NCBI GenBank assembly: GCA_017301975.1
Contig: JAFLEI010000009.1
Coordinates: 62,001 to 126,000 of the forward strand
Reading direction: 5' to 3'
From: Verrucomicrobiota bacterium
Lineage (GTDB): Bacteria > Verrucomicrobiota > Verrucomicrobiia > Verrucomicrobiales > Verrucomicrobiaceae
Length of the DNA stretch: 64,000 nucleotides
Positions 9,975 to 21,000 of this stretch are shown here, in pieces. A program made the position numbers and the translations under genes. Numbering within the stretch: the first letter of the stretch is position 1; each line of letters opens with the position of its first letter. The notes below the pieces were generated by a model that searched no databases, was not told the DNA's origin, and saw only the letters and a program-made list of their open reading frames with translations.

Positions 9975-12900
9975 TCAAGGATCGAAGCGTTTTTGCGCGA
10001 TGATGCGGAAACGGTGCAGATCATCCAGCGAGGGTTTGGAAAGCGGATTGCCGGTGGCGTAATCAAGATTCTTGGACTTGTCCAAAGCCGGATCATTGAG
10101 ATCGAGATACCGCTCGATGATCGCCGAGCCACGGTACTCGGAGCCGATGCTGTCCACACCCGTGACAAATTTCGTGGGATCCGCAGAGCGCGCTTTTCGG
10201 ATGGTCTGAATGCGCATGTGGATCTGGAAGGTGTTGGAGCGCGTGGTGAGACGCGGATACATGTTGGTGTAAGGACGCTCCTTGAGATTGTCGGCTGTCA
10301 GAGCGTGATTTTCCCAGAAGGCCAGGATGCTGTTCCCGCCAGGTTTGAGCAGAGCACTAAGGCTCGTCGGCCAGGTGGATGGCACGAGAGTGTCGGAGCT
10401 GCTGACCTGTTTTGGCAGGAGATACATCTCACAGATCTGGGCGGGAGAAATGAAGGCGAACCCGCTGTTGAAGCGCTCGTCGAACAGTTTCAAAGTCGCA
10501 TCAATGTCGATCTGGCGGTGCCAGTATTTGTTTCCCTGGGCGCTGGTGTCATCTTTCCAGAACCAGGTTTCGGACTGAGCCGACGGCCGACTGGAGGCAT
10601 AAGTCAGATAGAGGTTGGCGTCTTTGACAGGCACGGCGGTGATTAGCTCGCTTTTCATGACCGCCGCCAGTCCAGTGGCACGGCGGATATGACGGAAGGG
10701 TGCCATCTGGTAGTTGAGATTGATCTTGCCGGCCGAGGATCCCGGCTGGCTGATGACATAGGGTTCGACCATGGGCATCCAGAAGAAGTCCATGAAGAGA
10801 TAGTCGGGCGGATCGATGCCTTGGATGGGCAGGCCGCTTCTGCCGTAGCCTTTGAGCATCCTCGGTGCGCCGATGTGGAACTGCTGTCCTTGTTTGGCAC
10901 TCCAGGTCTGTGGACGGAAGAGCAGGGTGCGCCAGGGCTCGCGGCGCATGCCACCCGAGCCGCCCGCGTCTTGGACGCCGGTGGGCAAAGAGCCAAACAT
11001 ACCTGGTGAGGCCACCTGCCGGTTGGGTGAAAAGTAGGTCGATCCCCCAAGCCAGGAAACCCACGGATTGGAGAAGTAGGGCACCCTTTGCTGACCATTG
11101 GGGGTCATGTCGCTGTAGGTGTTGCCCTCATCGGGTTTATTGATGTAAGCTCCATCGGTCTGGTTGGCGATGCCGCGGTCAAAGTCCCCATACTTCTGCA
11201 AACCGGCCCCGGTGGCGGCCGTGTAAGGGTGATCCGGGAGGAAGGAGGCGTTGTAAGCGGCATCTTTGACCAGACGCCAGCCTTTCTTGTCGTCACCTTG
11301 GTCAAGTCCAGGGCCCATGCTCCAGTTGGCGAGGACGATGTTATGGGCGAGACGCTGCTTGCCGTAATACCTGTGCTGCACGAACTCGGTGGCCGGCACG
11401 ACATACTGTCCCATGGTCAGACGCGGATCCCCGTGGCGCAACACCATGGATTGCAGAGTGTCGTCAGGAATCACCAAATTGCCCCGATTGTAGGTCCCGG
11501 AGGATGGGAAATTGCCGTAACTTCCGATTTCATTGCCGATGTAGCGGAACCTGCCTCCCATGCGACTTGAGGGAACGGCGGCAATCTTGGTGATATGGCC
11601 CGTTTTGTCACGACCTAGAGCACCGTCAGAATGGAATGCCCACCAGTATGGAGCCGGCACAGGCTGATGCACCCAGGTGGTGCCATCGGAATTCGTACCC
11701 CAGCTTGTGTCTTCACTTTTTGTCGCCAGAATGGGAGAGGGGAACTGAGCCCTAGGAAAAGTAAAATTGAAGGTCTGCAGCACTTGGGGTGTGGCATCGT
11801 TGCTGAGGATTTTCACCACCACGTTTCCGCCGGAGAATGCAATCGTTCCTGCGTCGCCGCCCGGAACGTCGATGAAATCACTGACAAGATTATACTGATT
11901 GCAGTTTTGCAGCGCTCCCGAACGGTTGGAATAGTAGGTGTAATGAACACCACCGCTGTAAGGCGACTGGCTGTCGGTTGAAGGAATGTTGGTGTCAGGG
12001 TAAAAAATGCTGCCGGAGGTGTAGCCGTTCACACCCCTGCCAACTGCGGGCAGTTTGCGCTCCTGCAGGAACGCGCGATACGAGATGGTTCCGCCGCGCT
12101 GGTAAACCCCCCAGGCGTTGCTCATGTGCTTGAAGGGGCGCACCAGCGTCTTGCCGTTATTGACGGGGAACATGCGCTTGCCGCCGGCCGTCAGCGCACT
12201 GGCGTCGATCTCAATGGCGATGTCAGGATTGATCAGCGTCCAGCCTGTTGAAGGAGAAAACCATTCCAGCAGGAAAGTGGCCTGAACGCGTTTTACATTG
12301 GGTGCCAGCGGGGTGTCAGTGTCCAGCGTCCAATTCCAGTTCATGGGGTTGTAGCCGGGATGCCCGACCTGATCGCCGTTTTTGCCTTCGAGCTGATGAG
12401 CGGTGGGATATCTGGATTTGTAGAACCCATTGGTGGGCTTCTGATTGGTGGTGCTCAGAGGTGGGAAGTTGGAGTACCAAAAGTTCGACTGATCCCATCC
12501 TAGGACGGTGTCGCTGCCATTTCCCCTCCAGTTCGGCGGCGTATAGCCGTTTGGAGCCGGCCCTCTGGGCTGGATCTTGGGAGCATTGACTCCACCGGCC
12601 CGGGTGGAACCCTGAGCGCAGGTAATAAAATGCAGGCCGGCTTCGCTGATGGTGAGGAAGCGACCCATGCCACGGTAGACCTGGTCCTTGCTCTTCGGCA
12701 TCACGGTTGGCATGACCTGGCCATGACCCGGGAAACTGCTTCCGCTCGAGTTGCGCATCGGTGTGAAGGTGCCCGCAGCCATGCCGGCGGAGCTGGACGT
12801 CGTCCGCGCATCCGGCAGTCCGGAAATGGAGGGATTGGAGCCGACATTCCGCTCCGCGAGGTTGTCATCATACAAATTGGTGCAGCGGATGTAGTCAAAA

Positions 12901-14618
12901 ATTTCGACCAGGATCTGCTGACGGTTGTCGCCGTATTTGGTGAGGAAGGAAGCGTTGGAAGCGCCAAAGCCCGGAATAGGCTGGGCTGTCAGATTCATGA
13001 GATAGGTGAAGAGCTGGCTGTTGCGGGGAATGGTTGTGAGCTCTGACTGGCTGCGAGGGTCCTGGCGGGTGAAGAAATAATCTTTCCCCGCGATCTGGGA
13101 GCAGTTCACGATCGAGTTGTCGAAGACCGTGCGGGTGCGGGTGGAATTGGTGCGATTCACCGGCCACATGCTGATCTTGGGGTAGCCAAACGGATTGGCC
13201 TCGGACGCACGACTGCGCGTGGTCAAAAACGGGCGGAGGCGCTCCACGACCTCATAGTTTTGCAATCCCGCCCAGATTTGGTTGGAGCCAAGGTTGATCT
13301 CATTGCGCTGACCATTGCCTTGCGGGCTGGATCGCAGCAGGAACTCATCCACGCTGGGGAACAAGCGCTCAGCAAGGGCGTCCTGCACGGCCTGAAAGTT
13401 GGTTGGGGTGAAAGTGTGATTGAGCGGCACCAGCACGGAGCCTGCCTTGGAGCCGCCGGGCAGGATTTTGGGCATGAGATCATAGATCGCCTCTTTGTAG
13501 GTGAGCGCCTTGCTGAAGGCCGCGGTGTCTCTGATCAGTGGATTCATGTTCTGGCCGGGAAACAGCACCGTGCTCATGCAAACCGTGGCCGGATGGCCGG
13601 GGTAGCGTTGATACTCATACTGCATGGGCTGATACCGCGCCCACTCACCATCACGCTCGTGGTACAGACGTGGTGTGTCCCAGGGGGTGCCTTCGCCTGC
13701 GGTGTTGATGTTGATCTTGGTGGATTCGTCATCGGTCCAAAAGGCCACACGGGCGATCATGGGATTGTCCTGGGTGGCAGTCTGCCCGGTGCCGCTGCTG
13801 CTCACAAATTTTCCGCTGTCATCAAGATATCCCAGTGTGCCATCTTTGAGCATGTAAAGCCATTCCACCGGCATTGGAACGCGTTGGAGAGATTCATTGC
13901 CACCGCCGGTCGGAACCACCACACCATCCAGCGGCTGGCCGGAAACTCCGTTGGCAAAAGTGGAGTAGCTGAAACCTTCCACGGAACGGCTGGCGGTCTG
14001 CGAATAGGCGCGGGGATCAATGATCGGGAAAAACATCCGCGGCGCACCGGTGGGGTTGCTCGTGTTCAACCTCACGACGGGCTCGTTGAGATCCACGTAT
14101 TGGGCAGGCTTCTTGTCCCAGTCCGTCGGCGGAGTGTCTGCGGCGATTTCCGTTTCCGTCTTCGCCACCATCTTGCTGTCCGAATAGAGCTTCAATCCGC
14201 GCAGGAGCGTGCCGTCCTGTTTATACTGACGAATCATGCCCGGCTGGGAGGACCAGATTTCGACACCCGAGTTGCTCGTGTCCTGATGGACGCCCTGCTG
14301 AATCTGGCTGATGGCCAGATTGATGACGGAGTCGGCATGCAGTTGCGCTTTGGCAGTTTCTACCTGCGCCACGGTGGAGTTGTAATCAATGCGCGTGGCA
14401 CTGAGCAGGGCCGTGAGCAGCACCATGGTCAATGCCAGCACGCTGAGCACCGTGATCAGAGCCACCGCACGGCGGCGGCGCAGCTTGCTGCCGGAGACCG
14501 CAAAGCCGCTCTGCGAGGATTTACTTTGTAGGGATGATGTATTCATGATCTGGACGGATTGAGCTGCGAACGAGATCACCGCAGTTCTTTTGTTTGACTG
14601 CATTTTGTCCGATCGCAT
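9975..14618 (-). CDS. Verru_Chthon cassette protein A (very large GspK-like protein)
   Basis: This first cassette gene encodes 1,547 residues. Near the N-terminus a run of arginines leads into a pilin-like helix (AVALITVLSVLALTMVLLTALLSATR) followed by a heptad-like segment (AQVETAKAQLHADSVINLAISQIQQG). The position normally held by Glu+5 is not acidic, as in GspK and PilX pseudopilins. The long rest is an Asn/Pro/Trp/Tyr-rich extracytoplasmic region with few hydrophobic stretches. Part of it (WTDDESTKININTA) recalls the GspK domain, where a similar phrase occurs. Possible starts are 14618, 14606 and 14546; the last gives a leader more like B-D. The cassette runs A to D on one strand and is preceded by a 383-base gap. 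Confidence 0.87.
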   Translation of the reverse strand: MRSDKMQSNKRTAVISFAAQSVQIMNTSSLQSKSSQSGFAVSGSKLRRRRAVALITVLSVLALTMVLLTALLSATRIDYNSTVAQVETAKAQLHADSVINLAISQIQQGVHQDTSNSGVEIWSSQPGMIRQYKQDGTLLRGLKLYSDSKMVAKTETEIAADTPPTDWDKKPAQYVDLNEPVVRLNTSNPTGAPRMFFPIIDPRAYSQTASRSVEGFSYSTFANGVSGQPLDGVVVPTGGGNESLQRVPMPVEWLYMLKDGTLGYLDDSGKFVSSSGTGQTATQDNPMIARVAFWTDDESTKININTAGEGTPWDTPRLYHERDGEWARYQPMQYEYQRYPGHPATVCMSTVLFPGQNMNPLIRDTAAFSKALTYKEAIYDLMPKILPGGSKAGSVLVPLNHTFTPTNFQAVQDALAERLFPSVDEFLLRSSPQGNGQRNEINLGSNQIWAGLQNYEVVERLRPFLTTRSRASEANPFGYPKISMWPVNRTNSTRTRTVFDNSIVNCSQIAGKDYFFTRQDPRSQSELTTIPRNSQLFTYLMNLTAQPIPGFGASNASFLTKYGDNRQQILVEIFDYIRCTNLYDDNLAERNVGSNPSISGLPDARTTSSSAGMAAGTFTPMRNSSGSSFPGHGQVMPTVMPKSKDQVYRGMGRFLTISEAGLHFITCAQGSTRAGGVNAPKIQPRGPAPNGYTPPNWRGNGSDTVLGWDQSNFWYSNFPPLSTTNQKPTNGFYKSRYPTAHQLEGKNGDQVGHPGYNPMNWNWTLDTDTPLAPNVKRVQATFLLEWFSPSTGWTLINPDIAIEIDASALTAGGKRMFPVNNGKTLVRPFKHMSNAWGVYQRGGTISYRAFLQERKLPAVGRGVNGYTSGSIFYPDTNIPSTDSQSPYSGGVHYTYYSNRSGALQNCNQYNLVSDFIDVPGGDAGTIAFSGGNVVVKILSNDATPQVLQTFNFTFPRAQFPSPILATKSEDTSWGTNSDGTTWVHQPVPAPYWWAFHSDGALGRDKTGHITKIAAVPSSRMGGRFRYIGNEIGSYGNFPSSGTYNRGNLVIPDDTLQSMVLRHGDPRLTMGQYVVPATEFVQHRYYGKQRLAHNIVLANWSMGPGLDQGDDKKGWRLVKDAAYNASFLPDHPYTAATGAGLQKYGDFDRGIANQTDGAYINKPDEGNTYSDMTPNGQQRVPYFSNPWVSWLGGSTYFSPNRQVASPGMFGSLPTGVQDAGGSGGMRREPWRTLLFRPQTWSAKQGQQFHIGAPRMLKGYGRSGLPIQGIDPPDYLFMDFFWMPMVEPYVISQPGSSAGKINLNYQMAPFRHIRRATGLAAVMKSELITAVPVKDANLYLTYASSRPSAQSETWFWKDDTSAQGNKYWHRQIDIDATLKLFDERFNSGFAFISPAQICEMYLLPKQVSSSDTLVPSTWPTSLSALLKPGGNSILAFWENHALTADNLKERPYTNMYPRLTTRSNTFQIHMRIQTIRKARSADPTKFVTGVDSIGSEYRGSAIIERYLDLNDPALDKSKNLDYATGNPLSKPSLDDLHRFRIIAQKRFDP

Positions 14619-14644
14619 TGTCCTTGCCTATGGGGACGTGGTTA

Positions 14645-14677
14645 ACGCATCACTGCGTCATGAGCGTGTCATCACGC
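14645..14677. repeat. Two tandem 5-bp hairpins in the cassette leader
   Basis: ACGCA-TCAC-TGCGT (14645-14658) and GCGTG-TCAT-CACGC (14664-14677) are perfect short palindromes with 4-base loops, 5 bases apart. They lie about 30 bases upstream of the longest start of cassette gene A. They could be an operator or a leader RNA structure. Chance is not excluded. Confidence 0.35.
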
Positions 14678-14935
14678 GAAGTTTCATTCTAGCTTCAAAT
14701 ACAGCTTTTGCTTACCTCAGTCCTCCCGCCCACGTCTGTTGAGAAGCAACGCCTTCGTACGCGCTCCCCGGGCCGCAATCTCTGGGCTCTCATTTTCAAG
14801 TTCTCTCAGAGCGGACTCAGCAGGACGCTCACACCCGACAGCGCGTTCTGATCGCGGAAAAGAGCGTCTTCCGATTTTACCAAGTAATAACATTGCAGCT
14901 TTTGAGCTTTGAAAATTCCGCTTCGCCCTTGAGCT

Positions 14936-14973
14936 AAAAACCTGCGGGCGCGTGGTTCGCACGCGCCCGCAGG
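14936..14973 (-). terminator. Intrinsic terminator of the giant surface-protein gene
   Basis: A perfect 14-bp stem, CCTGCGGGCGCGTG (14941-14954) with its complement (14960-14973), encloses a 5-base loop. On the minus strand it is followed by TTTTT (14940-14936). It starts 28 bases after the stop of the 17.7-kb gene and should isolate it from the cassette. Confidence 0.9.
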
Positions 14974-15001
14974 ATCAACCAATCTGCATCCTGCCAAGAT
15001 C

Positions 15002-18000
15002 TCACCTGCGACGGCGACGGCGGCAGAACAAGGCGGTCAAGCCGAACAGCAGCAGACACATGCGGCCGGGCTCCGGAACCACAACCACGATGCCGTAGCT
15101 GGTGAACAAGCTGGTGTCATAGACCAGTCCGGAGAGGCTCAAATCTGGCAAAGCAAGATCTCCCAGCAATCCGCCATTGCGATAGTTGCCGCCATTGCCG
15201 ACATCAAAGCCATTGGCGGTGACCGACGACCAGTCGATCAGATTAAACACATCCCCGACCACGGGCTGGTAATCACTGGCAGTGCTGGTAAATGAGACAT
15301 GCCCGCCGCTGTTTAAAGTAAAGTTGCCAGTGACGACAAGGCGGTCGTGATTGCCGCCGGTCTGGGTGTCATAGAAGGCGCCTTGCGAATTGAGATAAGC
15401 GGTCAAATCCCCTGCTCCCATGTGCGCGGCGACATTGGCGGCGTCGTTGTAGTCCGCGCCATTGGTGGCACCCATCTGCAGGGTCAGGCGATCCACTCCC
15501 GTGGCATCTCCCGCAAGGACCACATTGCCGTTGACCGTCAGAACGCCAATGCCGTCACCGGCGGTGCTGCTGTTCGTGGGATCCGAAGACATGCCGGGAC
15601 TCAGGACTCCGACGCCGCCATTGGTGCCGACGTAGAGGGTGCCCGAGCCCGCCTCCACCGTTCCGGAGCCGCTGAGAGTGTGGTCATAGGTGAAGTCACC
15701 CGATGTGGTGTTGGAGAAATCAAAGGTAGCTCCATTGTTGACCTCGATCCAGCTGGTGCCAGAGACATCCCCCGCTCCCGCCAAGGCCAATGTGCCCTCG
15801 GTGACGGTGGTCTTGCCGGTGTAGGTGTTGTTGTTGGTGAATGTCACCGTGCCGGTGTCCTGCTTGTTCACGCTCAGTGTGTCGCCGGCCTGGGCCTCGG
15901 AGATCACTCCGGAGAACACCACGCCCTTTTCACCGGTCACAACCACCTCATCATTCGAAGAGGAGACGAGGGTCAGCTCGCGAATGTTGTCCACGCCGGG
16001 GAGGGTGGAATGCTGCAGCGTCACGTTGCCACCGAAGTAGGTGGTGCCACTGGTGAAGGTGCCGCCGAGCAGCGTGCTGCCGCTGCCGTTGGTGTCGTTG
16101 ATGTCGATGTTATTGAGGATGGTCATGCCGCCGGTGGCTGCCAGCAGGGCCACATCGGCGTTTGGAATGTCCTGCAGCCAGTGCACCGGATCTGTCGTGG
16201 CGGCGTTCACACTAAACACATCCGAAGAGGCTTGGAAGAACTGCAACCCCGCCTGGGTGCTGCCGTTGGTGACCGCAATGCTGCTGCCATAGAGCATTTC
16301 AGTCGATTCGTCGAAGTCGGACACCCGGACCAGGTTCATCTGGCCGCATGTGGCGTCCACGCTGACGACCTGATACACGCCGTTGTACTCTGGATTCGTG
16401 CTTTCGTCTTTCACCAGGATCCGCTTGCCAATGTCAGCGGCGGTGATTGCCACACCGTCCACCGTGGCATTGACATTGAGGAAGGCACCGCTGCCAAAAC
16501 CACCGGCACCATCACTGCTGGCATCGTAGCTGCCGTTGGCTTTGGTGATGAGCGAGCCGGTGGTGGCCAGATAGGCGCTGGCGAGGTCATAACGAGTGTC
16601 GCCGAGCTCCACAGCAGTGGTGGCGAGTGCATCGTTGTTGAAGATGCTGATGGTGCCATGCCGGACCACGGTGCCACCGTCGATCGCGACATCGCCGGCG
16701 AGGAAGTCTGTGGGAGATAAGAAATCGTATCGGCCATAGACGTTTTTCGCATGCAGCTCCACCGTGCCGGAACCAACCTTCACCACATTGGTCGCTGCAT
16801 TGAAGCCCCCGTCGAGCAGCTGGTCCCCAAACTTGAAGGTTGAACTTCCGTCCGCTTCGAAGAACACGTTGGTCGAGACATCCTGATAAAGTGTCACCGT
16901 GCCGCCCGTGCCAAAACCGTAGGTGCCGCTGGTTTCGCGGGTGCCGATCACCGTGATGCCTTCGTCATTGCCATCAACTGAGTTCATGCGGACCGGGCTC
17001 ACCACATCAGACGCCGTGCCAGAGAGCAGGAGCTCCACTTTGGCATCCACAACTCCATTGCTGAGGCCAGTGACACCCCCGAGATAGATGAGATTTCCGG
17101 AAGCACCAAAAGCGGAGTTATTGCTGCCAATGAGCGCACCCTGGACCACCGCCACGTTGCCCCCAAAGGTATTCACCCCTGAGAGGGTCTGAGTGCCACC
17201 GCCGACCTTGTAAAAGAAGCTGTCAAAGCCCCTGATGACCCCGGCGAAATCCGCATCATTGGTATTGTCATTACCGACTCTGAGGGTGGAGGTGTCAATA
17301 TTGACTGCGGCACCCTCCACGCCAGAGAGCGAGCCAATGGTGACGTCGAAGCCCGTGCCGGCCTGATCCCAATGTGGGCTGAGAGTCGCGCCGCTGCTGA
17401 CAATGAAACGAGAGTTAGGCGAGAAGGAGTTGAAGCTTCCGGCATACAATGTTCCCTCCTGCACCAGCGTGTTGCCGGTGTAGTTGCTGAAAGAATCTGC
17501 GATGGCACCACCGCCCGTGCTGGCACCAAACACCGTGTCTCCTGCACCGACCTTCACCACCGTAAGCGCTGCTGCGCCGCCGCCGAAGAGGCCGGGAGCC
17601 ACGCCGTCACGAAGTCCGACTCCGACGTCCTGATAGGACGGCCCCGTTTGACCACCCGAGTCGAAAGTAATCACCGCCGCCGTGCCAGAGGCGTTTTCGA
17701 TGCCCGCCGAAGTCTCCATACCAACCCCGCCAGTGAACAGGAAATTCTTGGTGAATGTCATGCTGTTTCCAGCCAGCTGCAGGGTGCCGTAATTACGGAA
17801 GCCGATCGAGCCGCCCGTTCCAAAAACAGTCACTTCGCTCACTCCGGCCTGGTCGCCGACACGGAGAGTTGCATTACGCCCAAAATTGGCCGCAGTGCCA
17901 GCGTCATTGCCGATGGTGATCACCCCGTTGTATCCTGAATTGTCACCTCGCATCCAGACGGTGAAGGTTGCCCCATTGGCCAAGGCCCCTGCATTGTTCC

Positions 18001-21000
18001 CGTCGAGGTAGATGGAGTTGGATCCGATGATATTGCCGGTGATGTCGAAGACCGTCTGCTGCACATGACCGGTGAGGTTGGCATCAAGGTTGTTGGTATC
18101 CTCATAATAGAAACGGACATAGCTTGATGAACCGGAGCCCACGTTGATTTCATTGGTGAAATGAATCGTGGCACTGCTGGGCAGATAGCCGGCTGCAATG
18201 CTGACCAGCTGCCGGATGTTATCCCGCACGATGATATCACGATTGACGGTCAGATCCAGGTTGGGAGCATCAATGCCGATGTTGTTGTTGCCGTAGAAGC
18301 GGTTTTCGATGCGCATCTGGATCGATGAAGTCTGTGCCGCAGTCGGATCACCAAAGTAAATCTTACCGGTCGGGTTGAAGATCGCGCCGGAGTTCATCTG
18401 CAGGCCGAGGAAACCGTCCTGAATGTCGAGATCACCCGTCCACTCGTGCAGCGGGGTGTAAAAGCGCAGGTTGCCGTCGCCAAGCTTGATGATGTTGCCG
18501 CTGCCCATCACACCGCCTTCATTGGGATTGATGAGGAACTCCGAGTTGCCGGTGCTGCCGGCATCACCATAGCGGTTGCCCTGGGTCTGGAAGGTCAGAT
18601 CACCGATGATGTTCAGGATGCCGTCAAACGTCGGCTGGCGTGCCGTGCTGCCGTCAAAGAGAATCTGGTCTCCGGCTTTCTCTCCGATCTGGAACCATTC
18701 ACGGAAGCGGATCTGCCCGGCGCGCGCCGAATCGCGCGTCATGGAGAACTCAACCGTCACATTGTTCTTGATGATGGTGCCATCCGCCCAGGACTGGGTG
18801 GTGCCGAACGGAGCATACTGGGCATTGTAGTTGCCCTTGCCCTGGATGTCCACCCGCAGGGCGTTGGTGCCGTCACCGAGGATTGTCAGGCCGGTGTAGT
18901 TGTTCACCACCCCCAGCAGATCTTCGGTGGTGTTGTTGGAAAATCCGCTGCGGTCCCCGAACTGTACCGTGCCAGAGCCCACGATCTGCAGACCGCCGGC
19001 GTTGGGGTTGTTGGTGCCGTAGGCGGCTATGATGTTGTTGGCCTCGGAGGAGAACTGATTCGCTGCGCCACGAATGATCAGGACACTGTTTGGATCTGAG
19101 ACACTGAGGATGCCGTTGTTGCCGCCGAGAATGACGTTCTGGGTGAACGCGGCGCTGGTGGCGCCAATCGCCGAATAATTCAGCGTGCCACCGTTGAGCA
19201 GGAAACCGGAGGTCGAGCCAAACGCACCGACATCATTGAATGACACCACAGCCGAACCAGTGATGTTCGTTGCGCCCGTGTAGGTGTTGGGAGATGTGTA
19301 GGAGGTGGTGGAATAGGTCAGATCGTTGGTGCCTGGGGCGGTCGCCAATTTCGTGAGCACCAGGGTCGTGCCATTGGTGATGCTGAGAATTTTCGTGCCT
19401 TGAGCGATGCCCACACCGCTCACGTCCATGCCCGCCGTAAGTCCGGAAGTGTCACCCACGGTGACAGTGTAGGAATTGCTGGCGGTGGTGCTGCTGACCA
19501 CGGAGCTGCTGACGCTGCTCTGCGAAGTGAGGGCGAGTTCGCCGGTGCCGGTGAACACGATTTTCTGCCCGCCGGTGATGCTCGCGTCAAAATTGACCAG
19601 GCCGATGGCGAAATTGTGGATCAGCAAATCGATCCCGCTGCTGGCGGTCGTGACTGCCACGCCTGCGGCGATGGGGGTGCCGCCGCCGTAATTGCTGGTG
19701 ATGAGCAGGCCGCCGTCATTCAGGGTGAGCGTGCCGCCCGTGATCGTGCCACCTGCGTCATTGAAGCGGATCGAGTTTGTGGCGGCGGCGGTGAGATCCG
19801 CGCCCACGACGTTCGTCTGCAAACCGGCGCCAAAGCTGTCGTCGGAGTAGCCGGTGTAAGCGATGACATTGCCAGCGGCATCTGTCGCGGCCCAGTCGGT
19901 GGCGTAGCCGGTAAAGGCCGTGTTTGCACCATAAGTCGCGTAGGAACCAATGCGTGCATTGCTCTTCATGGCGGCATTGGAGAAGTTGATGATGCCACCG
20001 GCGATGGACTGGAAGTGGATCGTTCCGGCCGCCGCACGGGTGATGGAGGATCCCGCGATGGTGATGGTGCCGAAGTTCGTGGCGCCATTGCCGGTCGCGG
20101 CAATGGCGTTGCCGCCCTGGTTGATCTTGAGGCTGCCGAAGTTTTCGGTGAAGGAGGCACCACTGCCGTCCATGACCAGCGTGCCGCCCGCAAGGGTGAG
20201 GCCAGCGCCATTGCCCACACGGCGGTTCAAGTTCGTGTCATAACCGGCCATGGCGAGGATACCGCCCATGACATTGACACCTTCCACGGTGCTGTCACCC
20301 GCGCTGGAGCCGAGCAGATTGACCTGGCCGCCGCCCTGCTTGGTGATGGAGGAGTTCACCAGACTGCCGCCATCGAACAGGTTCACGTTGAGGTTCACCG
20401 TGCCTCCTGCCGCCGCGAACACGCCGAGATCACGCGTGTAAGTGGTGGTCCCATTGGTGAAGACGATGCTGCCCTCCCCCGTTCCAAAGCTCACGCTGCC
20501 AAAGGTGTTCACCCCGCCGAGCGTGGTGTTGCCGGTGGTGTTGCCTTCACCGTAAACGTAGTTGCCAGCGAGGTTGTCAGGATCACTGGTATCCACCCCG
20601 ACCTGCCAGGATTTGAGGTTGAAATTCGCGCCGGAGTTGAGCAGGAAGAACGCCAGATTTGCCGCACCACGCCCGCTGTCTGAGGTGAGAGACCTGCCGC
20701 CCATCTGAAGGCCGATCATCGGATTCAAGGGGGCGGAGTTCACAGTAGCCGCAGCAGCAGCGGTGTAGAAATCCCCGTTGCCGGAGAAATAGAGCGTTCC
20801 TCGATCTATGTTGATGCGGCCCGCTGCATTGTACTGCTGGCCGATCTGCACCGCAGATTCATCGTTGTTGGCCGTGACTTCCATTCGCAGTACTTGCGAC
20901 TGGTTGTAAATGTCGATCGGGCCGGTGACCGCGCCTGCCGAATTGTCCTGAACCACGCCGTTGAGATAGAGCAGGCCCCAGGCACCGGTGTAGGTGCTGA

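Larger units (their letters stand above)
14619..15001. other. Intergenic region between the giant-protein gene and the cassette
   Basis: This gap lies downstream of the giant gene and upstream of cassette gene A, both on the minus strand. It holds the strong terminator at 14936-14973 and, close to gene A, two adjacent small hairpins at 14645-14677 (listed separately). I see no coding sequence I believe: an 81-codon frame at 14717-14962 is low-complexity and overlaps the terminator. Confidence 0.6.

Noticed and set aside
14717..14962. 81-codon minus-strand frame in the intergenic region
   Set aside because: The composition is that of random GC-rich sequence, and it overlaps the terminator hairpin.
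14941..14973. Perfect 14-bp palindrome as a protein-binding or attachment site
   Set aside because: Its place right after the giant gene and the T tract on the minus strand explain it better as a terminator.
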